Of a stretch of DNA of 45,272 bases, positions 17,577-27,551 are shown one piece after another; within the stretch, counting starts at the first letter, position 1, and each line of letters starts with the position of its first letter. Source of the stretch: Pseudomonadota bacterium (GTDB lineage Bacteria; Pseudomonadota; Alphaproteobacteria; Micropepsales; Micropepsaceae); assembly GCA_018242145.1 (NCBI GenBank), contig JAFECN010000115.1:1-45272 (forward strand). The letters run 5' to 3'. The translations under genes were made by a program, and so were the position numbers. The notes under the pieces were generated by a model that saw nothing but the letters and a program-made list of their open reading frames with translations, did no database searches and was not told the DNA's origin.

Positions 17577-18890
17577 ATGCCGCAGGATACGATCTTCGCG
17601 CCTTCGACGGCGCCGGGACGGGCCGGTATCGCCGTGATCCGCGTATCGGGACCGGATGCGAAACGTGCGGTCATGCGGTTGACGGGCGATGCACCGCCTG
17701 CACCGAAACAGGCGGTTTTAAAGGCTTTCCGCGATGGGCGCGGCGAGATCGTCGACCGCGGATTGCTGCTGTGGTTCGAAGCCCCGGCGAGTTTTTCGGG
17801 CGAGGACATCGCCGAATTTCATGTGCATGGCGGCCGCGCGATTGTGGATGCGATGCTTGCCGCGCTCGCGGCCGTCGAGGGATTGCGGCCTGCCGAAGCA
17901 GGCGAGTTCACGCGCCGCGCGGTGGAGAACGGCAAGCTCGATCTCACCCAGGCTGAAGCACTGGCTGATCTGATCGACGCCCAGACCGAGGCCCAGCGAA
18001 GGCAGGCCTTCGACCAATATGAGGGCGCGCTAGCGGCGCTTTATGAAGGATGGCGTGAACGCCTGATCCGGGCCGTTGCATTGACGGAAGCCGTTCTGGA
18101 CTTCCCCGATGAAGAGGTGCCGGAGGATGTTCCGAACACCGTTCGGGAGATTGTGGCCAGCCTTCTCGCGGAAATCCGCGCCCATTTGGACGATCATCGG
18201 CGCGGCGAGATTCTTCGCGATGGCATAAACCTAACGGTGTTCGGAAAACCGAACAGCGGTAAGAGTTCTTTGCTGAATGCCCTCGCCCAGCGCGATGTCG
18301 CCATTGTGTCGGAAATCGCCGGCACGACACGGGACGTGATCGAAGTGCGCCTCGATCTCGGAGGCTATCCCGTCATCATATCCGACACGGCGGGCCTTCG
18401 CGAATCCGAGGACCCCATCGAACAAGAAGGCGTGCGCCGGGCGATCGAACGCGCCAGAAGTGCCGATATCGCGCTCCTGCTCGTCGACGCCAGCGATCCG
18501 GAGCCGATTGCTGGTCTTCCGTCCGATGTTGGGGAAATTCTCGATCTGGTGGTCTGGAACAAGATGGACATCGGTGCGCCGCGCCTGGGCGGCATCCCGA
18601 TCTCCGCGAAAACCGGCGCCGGAATCCCGGACCTCCTCGCCAAGATTGCCGAATTGTCCGGCAAGATATTGAATTTAAAGGAGAATAACATACCCCTCAC
18701 CCGTGCGCGGCACCGCGCTCATCTGGAAGACACGGTGGCGGCGCTGGAACGGTCCCAAAAGGTTCCGGACAGGGAACTTTTGGGCGAGGATTTGCGGTTA
18801 GCGCTTCGTTCTCTGGGCCGCATCACAGGCAGGGTCGATGTGGAGGATATTCTCGACGTCGTGTTTCGCGAGTTCTGCATCGGCAAGTAG
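17577..18890 (+). CDS. mnmE: tRNA modification GTPase MnmE
   Basis: With MnmG forms the enzyme that installs the 5-carboxymethylaminomethyl group on wobble uridine 34 of certain tRNAs. The 437-residue product starts MPQDTIFAPSTAPGRAGIAV, with the formyl-THF-binding N-terminal domain, GTPase P-loop VFGKPNSGKSSLLN (about residues 221-234), G2 EIAGTTRDV, G3 ISDTAGLRES, G4 VVWNKMDI and the C-terminal FCIGK with catalytic Cys434. ATG 17577 was chosen because homologues begin there; longer in-frame sequence only overlaps DUF6489. mnmG follows 46 bases later, with a parS site in the gap. Confidence 0.97.
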   Translation: MPQDTIFAPSTAPGRAGIAVIRVSGPDAKRAVMRLTGDAPPAPKQAVLKAFRDGRGEIVDRGLLLWFEAPASFSGEDIAEFHVHGGRAIVDAMLAALAAVEGLRPAEAGEFTRRAVENGKLDLTQAEALADLIDAQTEAQRRQAFDQYEGALAALYEGWRERLIRAVALTEAVLDFPDEEVPEDVPNTVREIVASLLAEIRAHLDDHRRGEILRDGINLTVFGKPNSGKSSLLNALAQRDVAIVSEIAGTTRDVIEVRLDLGGYPVIISDTAGLRESEDPIEQEGVRRAIERARSADIALLLVDASDPEPIAGLPSDVGEILDLVVWNKMDIGAPRLGGIPISAKTGAGIPDLLAKIAELSGKILNLKENNIPLTRARHRAHLEDTVAALERSQKVPDRELLGEDLRLALRSLGRITGRVDVEDILDVVFREFCIGK

Positions 18891-18894
18891 GGAG

Positions 18895-18910
18895 TGTTTC
18901 ATGTGAAACA
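18895..18910. promoter_or_regulatory. parS: parS centromere site 1 (ParB binding)
   Basis: TGTTTCATGTGAAACA, 15 of 16 bases equal to the bacterial parS consensus TGTTTCACGTGAAACA. It lies between mnmE and mnmG, 3.4 kb from parB. As double-stranded DNA it is identical to site 2 read from the other strand. ParB loads here as a clamp using CTP and spreads along the flanking DNA. Confidence 0.85.
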
Positions 18911-18936
18911 TCTGGCGCTTTTCCCCCGCCTGCCCT

Positions 18937-20811
18937 ATGCACCCGGCCATGAGCTACGACGTCATCGTCATCGGCGGGGGGCATGCGGGCTGCGAAGCGG
19001 CAGCGGCATCCGCGCGCTTTGGCGCCCGGACGCTCCTGCTTACGCACAAGATCGCGACCATTGGCGAAATGTCCTGCAATCCGGCCATCGGGGGACTGGG
19101 CAAGGGCCATCTTGTTCGCGAGATCGATGCGCTTGATGGGGTCATGGGCCGGGTGGCCGATGCGGCGGGAATCCAGTTCCGGCTGCTCAACCGGCGCAAG
19201 GGCGCCGCCGTCCGCGGCCCGCGCGCGCAGGCTGACCGCAAGCTTTATCGTCAGGCGATGCAAGCCGCTCTGGCGGAAACCGCGCATCTGGAGATTCAGG
19301 AAGCAGCCGCGGAAAACCTGGTTCTGAAAGACGGGCAGGTCACGGGCGTCACGACCGCTACCGGCGAAACGATCCGCTGCCGTGCCGTGGTCCTAACCAC
19401 CGGCACTTTTCTGCGCGGCCTGATCCATATCGGGGAAAAGAAGATTCCGGCGGGCCGGGTCGGCGAGGCGCCGAGCATCGGACTGTCCAAGGCTCTCTAT
19501 GGTCTTGGACTTCGAATGGGCCGCCTCAAGACAGGCACCCCGCCCCGCCTCGACGGCAGAACGATCCATTGGGATGGTCTCGAAGTGCAGCATGGCGATG
19601 ACCCGCCGGTCCCCTTCTCATCCCTGACGGCCAAGATCACCGCGCCCCAGATCCCCTGCCACATCACCCGGACGACCCGCGACACCCACGCGATCATCCG
19701 TGCCAATCTCGACCGGGCCCCGATGTATTCCGGCCAGATCGAATCCACCGGCCCGCGCTATTGTCCCTCAATCGAGGACAAGGTCGTGCGCTTCGCGGCC
19801 CGCGACAGCCATCAAATCTTTCTGGAGCCCGAAGGTCTGGACGACGATACCGTCTATCCGAACGGCATCTCGACGTCTTTGCCGGAGGAGGTGCAGGACG
19901 CCCTCGTCCGCACCATTCCCGGGCTTGAGGATGTCCGTTTTGTCCGTCCCGGCTATGCCATCGAGTATGATTATGTGGACCCGCGCGAGCTGAAGCCGAC
20001 GCTTGAAACCAAGGCCGTGCCGGGGCTCTACCTCGCCGGGCAGATCAACGGCACCACGGGATACGAGGAAGCGGCAGCGCAGGGCCTGATGGCGGGGTTG
20101 AATGCCGCGCGCGCGGCCGGCGGTGCCGATCCTGCGATCCTCGACCGATCTTCTGCCTATATCGGGGTGATGATCGACGATCTGGTGACCAAGGGCGTCA
20201 CAGAGCCCTATCGCATGTTCACCAGCCGCGCTGAATATCGCCTCACCCTGCGCGCCGACAATGCCGACCAGCGCCTCACCCGGATTGGTGAAAGTCTCGG
20301 TTGCGTTGGAGCCGAGCGGTCGAGCCTCTTTGCCGAAAAGCTCTCTCGCCTAACCGATGCCCGCGCCCGCATGGCGATGCTCAATCTGACGCCCAAGGAA
20401 GCCGCAGATCGCGGCATGACCGTCCGCCAGGACGGCGTCCGGCGTTCGGCCAATGATCTGCTCAGCCTGCCGGGCGTGGAATTCTCCACCCTCGCCGCCA
20501 TCTGGCCAGAGTTGAGGGACTTCATGCCGGAAATCGTGGAGCAGCTTGAGATCGATGCCCATTACGCCGGTTATCTGGACCGGCAGGAGGCCGACATCAT
20601 TGCCTTCCGGCGCGATGAGTCCCGCGCCCTGCCCGCCGATCTCGACTATGCGGCGATCATCGGGCTTTCGACCGAAGCCCGGCTCAAGCTGGAAGCGATC
20701 CGCCCGGCGACGCTGGGCCAAGCATCGCGCATCGACGGCGTGACCCCGGCGGCGCTGACGCTGGTGCTGGCGCATATGCGCGGGCTGGCGCGCGAGAAGA
20801 AGCGTGCCTGA
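18937..20811 (+). CDS. mnmG: tRNA uridine 5-carboxymethylaminomethyl modification enzyme MnmG (GidA)
   Basis: FAD-dependent partner of MnmE in wobble uridine modification. The 624-residue product has the dinucleotide-binding motif [20 protein letters not shown] at residues 7-26, the conserved [43 protein letters not shown] and [24 protein letters not shown] 18937 gives [14 protein letters not shown] 18949 (MSYDVIV) is equally possible since neither has a clear ribosome site. Its end overlaps rsmG by 8 bases. Between the parS sites, in the standard mnmE-mnmG-rsmG-parAB order. Confidence 0.97.
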   Translation: MHPAMSYDVIVIGGGHAGCEAAAASARFGARTLLLTHKIATIGEMSCNPAIGGLGKGHLVREIDALDGVMGRVADAAGIQFRLLNRRKGAAVRGPRAQADRKLYRQAMQAALAETAHLEIQEAAAENLVLKDGQVTGVTTATGETIRCRAVVLTTGTFLRGLIHIGEKKIPAGRVGEAPSIGLSKALYGLGLRMGRLKTGTPPRLDGRTIHWDGLEVQHGDDPPVPFSSLTAKITAPQIPCHITRTTRDTHAIIRANLDRAPMYSGQIESTGPRYCPSIEDKVVRFAARDSHQIFLEPEGLDDDTVYPNGISTSLPEEVQDALVRTIPGLEDVRFVRPGYAIEYDYVDPRELKPTLETKAVPGLYLAGQINGTTGYEEAAAQGLMAGLNAARAAGGADPAILDRSSAYIGVMIDDLVTKGVTEPYRMFTSRAEYRLTLRADNADQRLTRIGESLGCVGAERSSLFAEKLSRLTDARARMAMLNLTPKEAADRGMTVRQDGVRRSANDLLSLPGVEFSTLAAIWPELRDFMPEIVEQLEIDAHYAGYLDRQEADIIAFRRDESRALPADLDYAAIIGLSTEARLKLEAIRPATLGQASRIDGVTPAALTLVLAHMRGLAREKKRA

Positions 20812-21457
20812 GTTCGGGCCGGAGGCGTTCGCCAGGGCCACCGGTGTTTCACATGAAACACTGGCGCGGCTCAAAGCCTATGTCGGCTTGCTCAACGATT
20901 GGAATGCGCGCCACAACCTCGTCTCAAAGAACTCGCTCGAAGACGTTTGGCGCCGCCATGTCTGGGATTCCGCGCAACTCATCCGTTTCGTGCCGGACTC
21001 CGCAAGCAGTCTCGTCGATCTGGGCAGCGGCGCGGGATTTCCCGGCCTGGTTCTGGCCGTGCTGCTGCGCGAACGGCCGGGCTTCAAGACCGTGCTCTAC
21101 GAATCCATCGCCAAGAAATGCGCCTTCCTGATCGCCGCCGCCGAGCGGATGCAGATCGCTGTCGAGGTCCGCAATGCGCGGATGGAGAAGGCGAGGCCGG
21201 AGCCGTTCGATCTGGTAACCGCGCGGGCTTGCGCCCCGCTGACCCGATTGCTGGGTTATGCACGGCCTTTTCAGGGGCCGCGCACCATAAACCTGTTTCT
21301 CAAAGGCCAAAATGTAGCGGCTGAATTGACCGAAGCCCGTACATCTTGGAAACTGAACGCTGTCCGGCACGAAAGCCTGACAGACCCGAGCGGAGCCATT
21401 CTCGAAATCCGGGACATCGAACATGTCGCTGCCAGATATCAAACCCGCCGCCGATAG
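20804..21457 (+). CDS. rsmG: 16S rRNA (guanine(527)-N7)-methyltransferase RsmG (GidB)
   Basis: Methylates G527 of 16S rRNA with SAM; its loss gives low-level streptomycin resistance in many bacteria. The 217-residue product starts with GTG (20804) inside the mnmG tail. Seen: [28 protein letters not shown] near residues 29-56, the SAM loop [18 protein letters not shown] near 69-86, [10 protein letters not shown] and [14 protein letters not shown] parS site is embedded in its codons for residues about 14-19. Its 3' end overlaps parA by 35 bases, an unusually long but often conserved arrangement. Confidence 0.96.
   Translation: MPEFGPEAFARATGVSHETLARLKAYVGLLNDWNARHNLVSKNSLEDVWRRHVWDSAQLIRFVPDSASSLVDLGSGAGFPGLVLAVLLRERPGFKTVLYESIAKKCAFLIAAAERMQIAVEVRNARMEKARPEPFDLVTARACAPLTRLLGYARPFQGPRTINLFLKGQNVAAELTEARTSWKLNAVRHESLTDPSGAILEIRDIEHVAARYQTRRR
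20845..20860. promoter_or_regulatory. parS: parS centromere site 2 (ParB binding), inside rsmG
   Basis: TGTTTCACATGAAACA, 15 of 16 bases of the consensus and the exact reverse complement of site 1. It is embedded in the 5' coding region of rsmG, 1.4 kb before parB; the codons there (V-S-H-E-T) accommodate it. Confidence 0.85.
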
Positions 21458-22259
21458 GGTGCCGAAGCGCCCGCGCGTGCTGGTCGTCGCCAACCAGAAG
21501 GGCGGGGTGGGCAAGACCACCACGGCCATCAATCTGGGCACGGCACTGGCCGCGGTGGGCGAGCCCACGCTGGTGATCGACCTGGACCCGCAGGGCAACG
21601 CCTCCACCGGCTTGGGCATCCCGCAGGCCGACCGCAAGCTTTCCACCTATGACGTGCTGATGGGCGAGGCCCATATCGAAGAGGCCGTGGTGCCGACGAA
21701 GATTCCGCGCCTGTCCATCGTGCCGGCGACGGTGGACCTTTCCGGCGCGGAGCTGGAGCTGATCGATATCGACCGCCGCAACTATCGCCTGAAGGATGCG
21801 ATCGCGCATTATTCCGTACACGGAGCATCGGAGTTCTCCTATGTGCTGATCGATTGCCCGCCGTCGCTCACCCTGCTCACCGTGAACGCGATGGCCGCGG
21901 CCGATGCGGTGGTCGTTCCGCTGCAATGCGAGTTCTTCGCGCTGGAAGGTTTGAGCCAGTTGCTCAAGACCATCGAGCGCGTGCGCGGCGCGCTGAATCC
22001 TTCGCTGGAAATTCAGGGCATCATCCTGACGATGTTCGACAAGCGGAACAATTTGTCCGATCAGGTCGCCGCCGATGTGCGCGAACATCTGGGCGACAAG
22101 GTTTATCGCACCGTGATCCCGCGCAATGTGCGCATCTCCGAAGCCCCGTCTCATGGGCTTCCGGCGCTAGTTTACGATCTGAGATGTCCGGGCTCGCAGG
22201 CTTACATCAAACTGGCGGGCGAACTCATTCAGCGCGAACGCGCAAGGATCGCGGCATGA
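21423..22259 (+). CDS. parA: chromosome partition ATPase ParA
   Basis: Walker-type ATPase that binds nucleoid DNA and pulls ParB-parS complexes apart. The 278-residue product has the deviant Walker A motif VVANQKGGVGKTTTAINLGTAL at about residues 20-41, VIDLDPQGNASTGLG, VLIDCPPSLTLLTVNAM (Walker B) and PRNVRISEAPSHGLP. It lacks an N-terminal helix-turn-helix, so it is the chromosomal (Soj) type. The start ATG 21423 lies within rsmG; GTG 21459 is an alternative just before the conserved core. It overlaps parB as ATGA. Confidence 0.96.
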   Translation: MSLPDIKPAADRVPKRPRVLVVANQKGGVGKTTTAINLGTALAAVGEPTLVIDLDPQGNASTGLGIPQADRKLSTYDVLMGEAHIEEAVVPTKIPRLSIVPATVDLSGAELELIDIDRRNYRLKDAIAHYSVHGASEFSYVLIDCPPSLTLLTVNAMAAADAVVVPLQCEFFALEGLSQLLKTIERVRGALNPSLEIQGIILTMFDKRNNLSDQVAADVREHLGDKVYRTVIPRNVRISEAPSHGLPALVYDLRCPGSQAYIKLAGELIQRERARIAA

Positions 22260-23152
22260 GCGCGGAGGCAGTGAAGATGGCCGAAGAACATCGCAGGCAT
22301 GGTTTGGGCCGCGGGCTTTCCGCCCTGATCGGCGACGATGTGCCGGTGGCGCCGAAGGCCGCGGAAGCGGCGGGCGGAAAACATCCGCGCACCTTGCCGG
22401 TGGCGTTCCTGAAACCGAACCGCTTTCAGCCGCGCAAAACTTTCGTGCAGGAAGAACTGCAGGATCTGGCGAACTCGATCCGCGAGAAGGGCGTGCTGCA
22501 GCCGATCCTGGTGCGGCCCATCGCGGGCGAGACGAATGCCTATGAGATCGTCGCCGGCGAACGCCGCTGGCGCGCGTCGCAGATTGCCAAGCTGCACGAT
22601 GTGCCGGTCGTCATCCGCGAAATGTCGGACGGGGAATCGCTCGAACTCGCCATCATCGAGAACGTCCAGCGCGAAGACCTGAACGCCATCGAGGAGGCGG
22701 CGGCCTATCACGAACTGATGGACCGCTTCGGCTACACCCAGGACCGGGTGGCGCAGGAGGTGGGCAAGTCCCGTCCCCATGTCGCCAACACGCTGCGGCT
22801 CTTGAAGCTGCCGGAGTCGGTGAAGGCGATGCTGCGCGACGGGCGGCTGACCGCCGGCCACGCCCGCACCCTGATCGGCGCGCCGGACGCCGAGGCGCGG
22901 GCGAAAGCCATCGTGGAAAACGCGCTGAATGTCCGCCAGGCCGAACAGCGTTCGCACACCAAATCTGGGAAACCGTCCGGCCCGCGCGAGAAGGACGCCG
23001 ACACGCGGGCGCTGGAAGCCAGTGTTTCCAATGTGCTGGGATTGAAAGTTCAGATCCTGGATAAGGGAAAGAAGGGCGGCGAGGTGCGGGTGGAATATCG
23101 CACGCTGGAGCAGCTCGACGATGTCATCCGGCGTCTGAACAGGGCCGGATAA
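22256..23152 (+). CDS. parB: chromosome partition protein ParB (CTPase, parS-binding)
   Basis: Binds parS and spreads as a CTP-loaded sliding clamp; works with ParA. The 298-residue product has the N-terminal GLGRGLSALIGD box that stimulates ParA, the CTP-binding boxes EIVAGERRWRAS and ELAIIENVQREDLNAIEEA, a helix-turn-helix region (YTQDRVAQEVGKSRPHVANTLRLL), a basic linker (RSHTKSGKPSGPREKDAD) and a dimerisation domain ending IRRLNRAG. ATG 22256 overlaps the parA stop and directly precedes the conserved box. Two parS sites lie within 3.4 kb upstream. Confidence 0.96.
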   Translation: MSAEAVKMAEEHRRHGLGRGLSALIGDDVPVAPKAAEAAGGKHPRTLPVAFLKPNRFQPRKTFVQEELQDLANSIREKGVLQPILVRPIAGETNAYEIVAGERRWRASQIAKLHDVPVVIREMSDGESLELAIIENVQREDLNAIEEAAAYHELMDRFGYTQDRVAQEVGKSRPHVANTLRLLKLPESVKAMLRDGRLTAGHARTLIGAPDAEARAKAIVENALNVRQAEQRSHTKSGKPSGPREKDADTRALEASVSNVLGLKVQILDKGKKGGEVRVEYRTLEQLDDVIRRLNRAG

Positions 23153-23193
23153 ACCCTTCGATTCGTTCGCGTTAATTCTGATTTTTCAAATGG

Positions 23194-23922
23194 TTAGCCG
23201 CTGGCGGCGAGAGCGAGCGCCGCTTTCGGGTCGATGCGCCCGTCATACAGCGCGCGGCCGATGATGACCCCCAAGATGTTGGGCTCGCCGGTCGCTTTCA
23301 GCGCCGCAATATCGTCGATTCCCGCAACGCCGCCGGACGCGATCACGGGTATCCGCACGGCACGGGCCAGGGCGGCGGTTGCTGCGGCATTGACCCCCTG
23401 AAGCATCCCGTCCCGGGCGATGTCGGTGAAGATGATGGCGGCAACGCCTCCGTCCTCGAACCGGCGGGCGAGATCGGCGGCGTCGAGTTCCGATGTCTCG
23501 GCCCAGCCTTCAACCGCCACCTTGCCGTCCCGCGCATCGATGCCGACCGCGATCCTGCCCGGATAAGCGCGCGCGGCCTCTTTCACCAGCGCCGGATTTT
23601 TCAGCGCCGCGGTGCCGAGGATCACGCGGCTGATCCCCGCCGCGAGCCAGCCTTCGATCCCGGCCATGTCGCGGATGCCGCCGCCGAGCTGGATGGGCAG
23701 CGCGATCGCTGCCCGGATCGCTTTTATCGCGGCCGCATTGGTGGAGCGCCCGTCGAACGCGCCGTTGAGGTCCACGCAATGCAGCCACGCGAAACCGGCG
23801 TCGGCAAATTCCTTCGCCTGCGCGGCGGGGTCGGCATTGAACACCGTCGCCGATTCCATCGCGCCGCGCCGCAGCCGCACGCAATGACCGTCTTTCAGAT
23901 CGATGGCCGGAAACAGGATCAT
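23194..23922 (-). CDS. hisA: phosphoribosylformimino-5-aminoimidazole carboxamide ribotide isomerase
   Basis: Isomerises ProFAR to PRFAR in histidine synthesis. The 242-residue (beta/alpha)8 barrel begins [17 protein letters not shown] (catalytic Asp8), has [35 protein letters not shown], the second catalytic Asp in [12 protein letters not shown] and the phosphate-binding [13 protein letters not shown] and [14 protein letters not shown]. It overlaps hisH by 4 bases. hisF, which usually follows hisA, is not there: the next gene is the convergent parB. Confidence 0.95.
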   Translation of the reverse strand: MILFPAIDLKDGHCVRLRRGAMESATVFNADPAAQAKEFADAGFAWLHCVDLNGAFDGRSTNAAAIKAIRAAIALPIQLGGGIRDMAGIEGWLAAGISRVILGTAALKNPALVKEAARAYPGRIAVGIDARDGKVAVEGWAETSELDAADLARRFEDGGVAAIIFTDIARDGMLQGVNAAATAALARAVRIPVIASGGVAGIDDIAALKATGEPNILGVIIGRALYDGRIDPKAALALAASG

Positions 23923-24566
23923 GGACGCCACTTCAGGAAATTGCCAAGAAGCGCAAGGCCGACGGCCTGACTCTTCTCCGGATGGAATTGCGTGCCGGCG
24001 ATGTTGTCGCGCCCGATCATGGCCGTGAGCGTTTCGCCGTAATCGGTGGTCGCCAGAACATGCGCCGGGTTCTTCGCGCGGAACTGATAGGAGTGCACGA
24101 AATAGGCGTGGCCATGCGGCGGAATATTTGCAAGCAGCGGATGCGCGCGTCCGATCTTCAATTCGTTCCAGCCCATATGCGGAATCTTGAGCGCAGGATC
24201 GCGCGGCGCGATCTTCACCACCTCGCCGCCGATCCAGCCAAGCCCTGCGTGATCGCCGAACTCGCGCCCGATATCGGCCAGCAATTGCATGCCGACGCAG
24301 ATTCCGAGGAACGGTGTTCCGCGCTTCAGAACCGCATCGTTCAGCGCGTCGATCATGCCGGGGAGGGCATGCAGGCCCTTCATGCAATCGCCGAACGCGC
24401 CGACACCCGGCAGCACGATACGTTCGGCTTCGGCGACGACACCGGATTCCGACGTCACGACGATCGTCTGCCCGGTGGAATTTTCCGCCGCCACGCGCGC
24501 CAGCGCCTTCTCCGCCGAGCGCAGATTGCCGGAGCCATAGTCTATCAGGGCAACCGTTCCGCTCAC
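23919..24566 (-). CDS. hisH: imidazole glycerol phosphate synthase glutaminase subunit
   Basis: Class I glutaminase that supplies ammonia to HisF. The 215-residue product starts with GTG at 24566 ([17 protein letters not shown]). Seen: [14 protein letters not shown], nucleophile Cys in [13 protein letters not shown], and the His/Glu pair in [14 protein letters not shown] near the C-terminus: all catalytic residues present. The longer in-frame opening upstream only mirrors the EamA-like gene, whose stop it overlaps as GTGA. Partner HisF is not in the window. Confidence 0.95.
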   Translation of the reverse strand: MSGTVALIDYGSGNLRSAEKALARVAAENSTGQTIVVTSESGVVAEAERIVLPGVGAFGDCMKGLHALPGMIDALNDAVLKRGTPFLGICVGMQLLADIGREFGDHAGLGWIGGEVVKIAPRDPALKIPHMGWNELKIGRAHPLLANIPPHGHAYFVHSYQFRAKNPAHVLATTDYGETLTAMIGRDNIAGTQFHPEKSQAVGLALLGNFLKWRP

Positions 24567-24997
24567 GACAACGCCACCAGCACCGCCCCCGCTGCGATCA
24601 ACGCCACGCCGGCCCAATTCACAAGCGATAGCCGTTCGCCCAGAAAGGCCACCCCGAAGATCGCGACCATCACCACCGAAAGCTTGTCGATTGGCGCGAC
24701 CCTTGCCGCTTCGCCCAGCTTCAGCGCGTGAAAATAACACAGCCAGGATGCGCCGGTGCCCAGACCCGACAGCAGGAGAAAAACATAGGTGCGCACGGTG
24801 ATCGTGCCGGGCGCCTGCCATCCGCCGGTGAAGCTCAGAATGCCGGCAAGTGCGGCGATCACCACCAGCGTGCGGATGAAGGTGGCGAAATTGGAGTTGA
24901 TCTCCGCCACGCCGACCTTCGCGAAGATGGCGGTGAGTGCCGCGAAGATCGCCGACAGCACCGCCCAGAACAGCCAGTTTCCCGTCAACGCATTCAT
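24563..24997 (-). CDS. EamA-type half-size membrane transporter (DMT superfamily)
   Basis: A 144-residue membrane protein with about five hydrophobic helices: [91 protein letters not shown] and [19 protein letters not shown]. The segment ending [15 protein letters not shown] is typical of EamA repeats; the length equals one repeat, so it should work as a dimer, like YdcZ/COG2510-type members. ATG 24997 was chosen as the start of the first helix. It overlaps both neighbours (hisH and the next membrane gene) by 4 bases, which ties it to the histidine operon. Substrate unknown. Confidence 0.78.
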   Translation of the reverse strand: MNALTGNWLFWAVLSAIFAALTAIFAKVGVAEINSNFATFIRTLVVIAALAGILSFTGGWQAPGTITVRTYVFLLLSGLGTGASWLCYFHALKLGEAARVAPIDKLSVVMVAIFGVAFLGERLSLVNWAGVALIAAGAVLVALS

Positions 24998-25395
24998 GTT
25001 TCCGCGCCGCCCTTGTCCCAGAAGAAGGTGAGATAGCCGATCCCGATGCACAGCAGCCAGAAGGCGCCGTTGAACAAGAGGCTTGTCGCATGCGCAAGCC
25101 ATGTGCCGCTGAGGCCGACATAATCCTGCGTGACAGCGGAAGGGTGGGGCAACGCTCTCATGGCGATGAGCACCTCTGCCTTCAGGCTCGTTTCCATCAG
25201 CATCTGGCCCAGAAAAAGCAGCATGCCGATCAGATACACAGCGAAAGCGAATATCTTCATGGCTGTGCGCGCACCGTGCAGGAAATAGTAGATGCCAACT
25301 ACCATCGCGAAATTGATGGTAATGACCTGCGCAAACAGGCTGATCTCATTCTCCGTTGCGGAGCGTGCAAGATTGAGAAGATCGAGTTCGGTCAT
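24994..25395 (-). CDS. small membrane protein of unknown family
   Basis: A 133-residue protein with four predicted membrane helices: ISLFAQVITINFAMVVGIYYFLHG, TAMKIFAFAVYLIGMLLFLGQML, LAHATSLLFNGAFWLL and CIGIGYLTFFWDKG. No domain recognised. It starts at ATG 25395 and its stop overlaps the EamA-like start (ATGA), so it is the first gene of the run membrane protein - EamA - hisH - hisA. Upstream lies the broken MntA-HepT module. Confidence 0.6.
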   Translation of the reverse strand: MTELDLLNLARSATENEISLFAQVITINFAMVVGIYYFLHGARTAMKIFAFAVYLIGMLLFLGQMLMETSLKAEVLIAMRALPHPSAVTQDYVGLSGTWLAHATSLLFNGAFWLLCIGIGYLTFFWDKGGAET

Positions 25396-25418
25396 GCTGT
25401 GTCCGGATCGTGAAGAAG

Positions 25419-25662
25419 CTAGTGGATGGCCACAAGAAGAGGCGGTAAATCGCGCTGAATGGTAGCCCAGAGAACCGGGTCGTGTACGCCTTCATAGCTA
25501 TGGCGCAGCACATTTCCGAAATCTGCAATTTCCCGCCACGTCGCTATCCTGTGTTGCCTTTCCTCGTGCGGTCGAGCCGAACAGCGCGAGCGAAGTCACA
25601 CCGCGGGCCCGAAGTTCGGGCTCTGCCTGCTCCCAAAGACGAACGGCGTCATCGCGCGGCAT
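25419..25662 (-). pseudogene. remnant of an MntA-HepT toxin-antitoxin module fused by internal deletion
   Basis: The 5' half reads MPRDDAVRLWEQAEPELRA then LALFGSTARGKATQDSDV, the nucleotidyltransferase motif GSx(A/S)RG...DxD of MntA antitoxins (MNT fold), and breaks off right after the first Asp pair. At about 25536-25544 the reading shifts: in another frame the DNA reads TWREIADFGNVLRHSYEGVH and WATIQRDLPPLL up to a stop at 25419, the C-terminal end of a HepT/DUF86 RNase, including the RxxxxHxY-like region (RHSY). So the end of mntA and most of hepT are missing and the rest is out of frame. Both proteins must be dead; a read-through MNT fragment of about 54 residues would end at 25498. Confidence 0.78.
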
Positions 25663-25695
25663 GCGCAGATCATAGCACAAAACAGCGCGGAAACG

Positions 25696-27498
25696 TTAAT
25701 CCTGATCCATCTTCAGCGCGGCGATGAAGGCTTCCTGCGGGATTTCCACCTTGCCGAACTGGCGCATCTTCTTCTTGCCCTCTTTCTGCTTGTCGAGGAG
25801 CTTGCGCTTGCGGGAGATGTCGCCGCCATAGCATTTCGCCGTCACGTCCTTGCGCAGCGCCGAAAGGGTTTCGCGCGCGATCACCTTGCCACCGATGGCT
25901 GCCTGAATCGGAATCTTGAACAGATGGCGCGGGATCAGTTCTTTCAGCTTTTCGCACATCGCACGGCCGCGGCCTTCGGCGCGCTGGCGGTTCACGATCA
26001 TGGAGAGCGCATCGACCGGATCGTCGTTGACGAGGATCGACATCTTCACCAGGTCGCCCTCTTCATATTCCTCAATGTGATAATCGAAGCTGGCGTAACC
26101 GCGGCTCACCGATTTCAGGCGGTCGTAGAAATCGAACACCACTTCGTTGAGCGGCAGCATGTAGATAACCATCGCGCGGTTGCCGGCATAGGTGAGTTCC
26201 ACCTGACGCCCACGGCGGTCTTCGCACAGCTTCAGCACGGCGCCGAGATATTCGTCCGGCACCAGAATCGTCGCCTTGATCCACGGCTCTTCGATGAAGG
26301 CGATGCGCGTGACGTCCGGCATGTCAGCCGGGTTGTGCAACTCCTTCATCGAGCCGTCGTTCATATGCAGGCGATAGATCACGCTGGGCGCGGTGGCGAT
26401 GAGATCGATGTTGAACTCGCGTTCCAGCCGCTCCTGGATGATCTCCAGATGCAGCAGGCCGAGGAAGCCGCAGCGGAATCCGAACCCCAGCGCCGCGCTG
26501 GTTTCCATCTCATAAGTGAAGCTGGCGTCGTTCAGATGCAGGCGGCCAAGCGCGTTGCGCAGGTCTTCGAACTGCGCGGCATCGACCGGGAAAAGGCCAC
26601 AGAATACCACCTGCTGCGCCGGTTTGAATCCCGGCAGCGGTGTTTCGGTGCCTTTGCGTTCGTCGGTGATGGTGTCGCCGACCTGCGTGTCGGCCACTTC
26701 CTTGATCTGCGCGGTGATGTAGCCGACTTCGCCGGGGCCAAGTTTGTCGACGCCCACCTTCTTCGGCGTGAACACACCCATCTGCTCCACCTGATAGACG
26801 GCGTCGGCCGCCATCATGCGGATCTTCTGGCCCTTCTTCAGTTCGCCGTCGATGATGCGCACCAGAACGACAACGCCCAGATAGGTGTCGTAATAGGAAT
26901 CGATCAGCAGGGCTTTCAGCGGTGCGTGGATGTCGCCCTTCGGCGCGGGCAGGCGCGTGACCACCGCTTCCAGAACGCCGTCGATGTTCAGGCCCGTCTT
27001 GGCGGAAATCTCGATGGCGTCGCTGGCGTCGATGCCGATCACATCCTCGATCTGCTGCTTCACGCGCTCCGGTTCGGCGGCGGGCAGGTCGATCTTGTTC
27101 AGCACCGGCACGATTTCGAGATTGGCGTCGATGGCCTGATAGACATTGGCCAGCGTCTGCGCTTCCACGCCCTGGCTCGCATCCACCACCAGCAGCGCGC
27201 CTTCGCAGGCGGCGAGACAACGCGACACTTCATAGCCGAAGTCCACATGGCCCGGCGTATCCATCAGGTTCAGCGTGTAGGTCTGGCCGTCCTTGGCCTT
27301 GTATTCGAGGCGCACGGTCTGCGCCTTGATGGTGATGCCGCGTTCGCGCTCGATATCCATCGAGTCCAGGATCTGGTCCTTCATCTCGCGGCTGGTCAGC
27401 GCGCCGGTCACCTGGATCAGGCGGTCGGCCAGCGTGGACTTGCCGTGGTCGATATGCGCCACGATGGAGAAATTGCGGATTTTGGTCAGGTCTGTCAT
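25696..27498 (-). CDS. lepA: elongation factor 4 (LepA, back-translocating GTPase)
   Basis: Ribosome-associated translational GTPase. The 600-residue product starts [26 protein letters not shown], with P-loop AHIDHGKS, switch [22 protein letters not shown] and SAKTG; then domain II, the EF-G-like domains and the unique C-terminal domain ending [21 protein letters not shown]. Length is the family's usual 600. ATG 27498 was chosen because homologues start there; the open frame upstream to 27591 overlaps the promoter region shared with the divergent methyltransferase gene. Monocistronic. Confidence 0.96.
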   Translation of the reverse strand: MTDLTKIRNFSIVAHIDHGKSTLADRLIQVTGALTSREMKDQILDSMDIERERGITIKAQTVRLEYKAKDGQTYTLNLMDTPGHVDFGYEVSRCLAACEGALLVVDASQGVEAQTLANVYQAIDANLEIVPVLNKIDLPAAEPERVKQQIEDVIGIDASDAIEISAKTGLNIDGVLEAVVTRLPAPKGDIHAPLKALLIDSYYDTYLGVVVLVRIIDGELKKGQKIRMMAADAVYQVEQMGVFTPKKVGVDKLGPGEVGYITAQIKEVADTQVGDTITDERKGTETPLPGFKPAQQVVFCGLFPVDAAQFEDLRNALGRLHLNDASFTYEMETSAALGFGFRCGFLGLLHLEIIQERLEREFNIDLIATAPSVIYRLHMNDGSMKELHNPADMPDVTRIAFIEEPWIKATILVPDEYLGAVLKLCEDRRGRQVELTYAGNRAMVIYMLPLNEVVFDFYDRLKSVSRGYASFDYHIEEYEEGDLVKMSILVNDDPVDALSMIVNRQRAEGRGRAMCEKLKELIPRHLFKIPIQAAIGGKVIARETLSALRKDVTAKCYGGDISRKRKLLDKQKEGKKKMRQFGKVEIPQEAFIAALKMDQD

Positions 27499-27551
27499 CG
27501 GAGCGCAGGCGTATAGCCGCGCCGTGCGCGCCGGTCTAGGGTCCGCCCGGC

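Noticed and set aside
25924-27516. A plus-strand open frame of 530 codons opposite lepA
   Set aside because: lepA on the minus strand is certain and complete; the antisense translation is low in hydrophobic structure and has no family match by eye.
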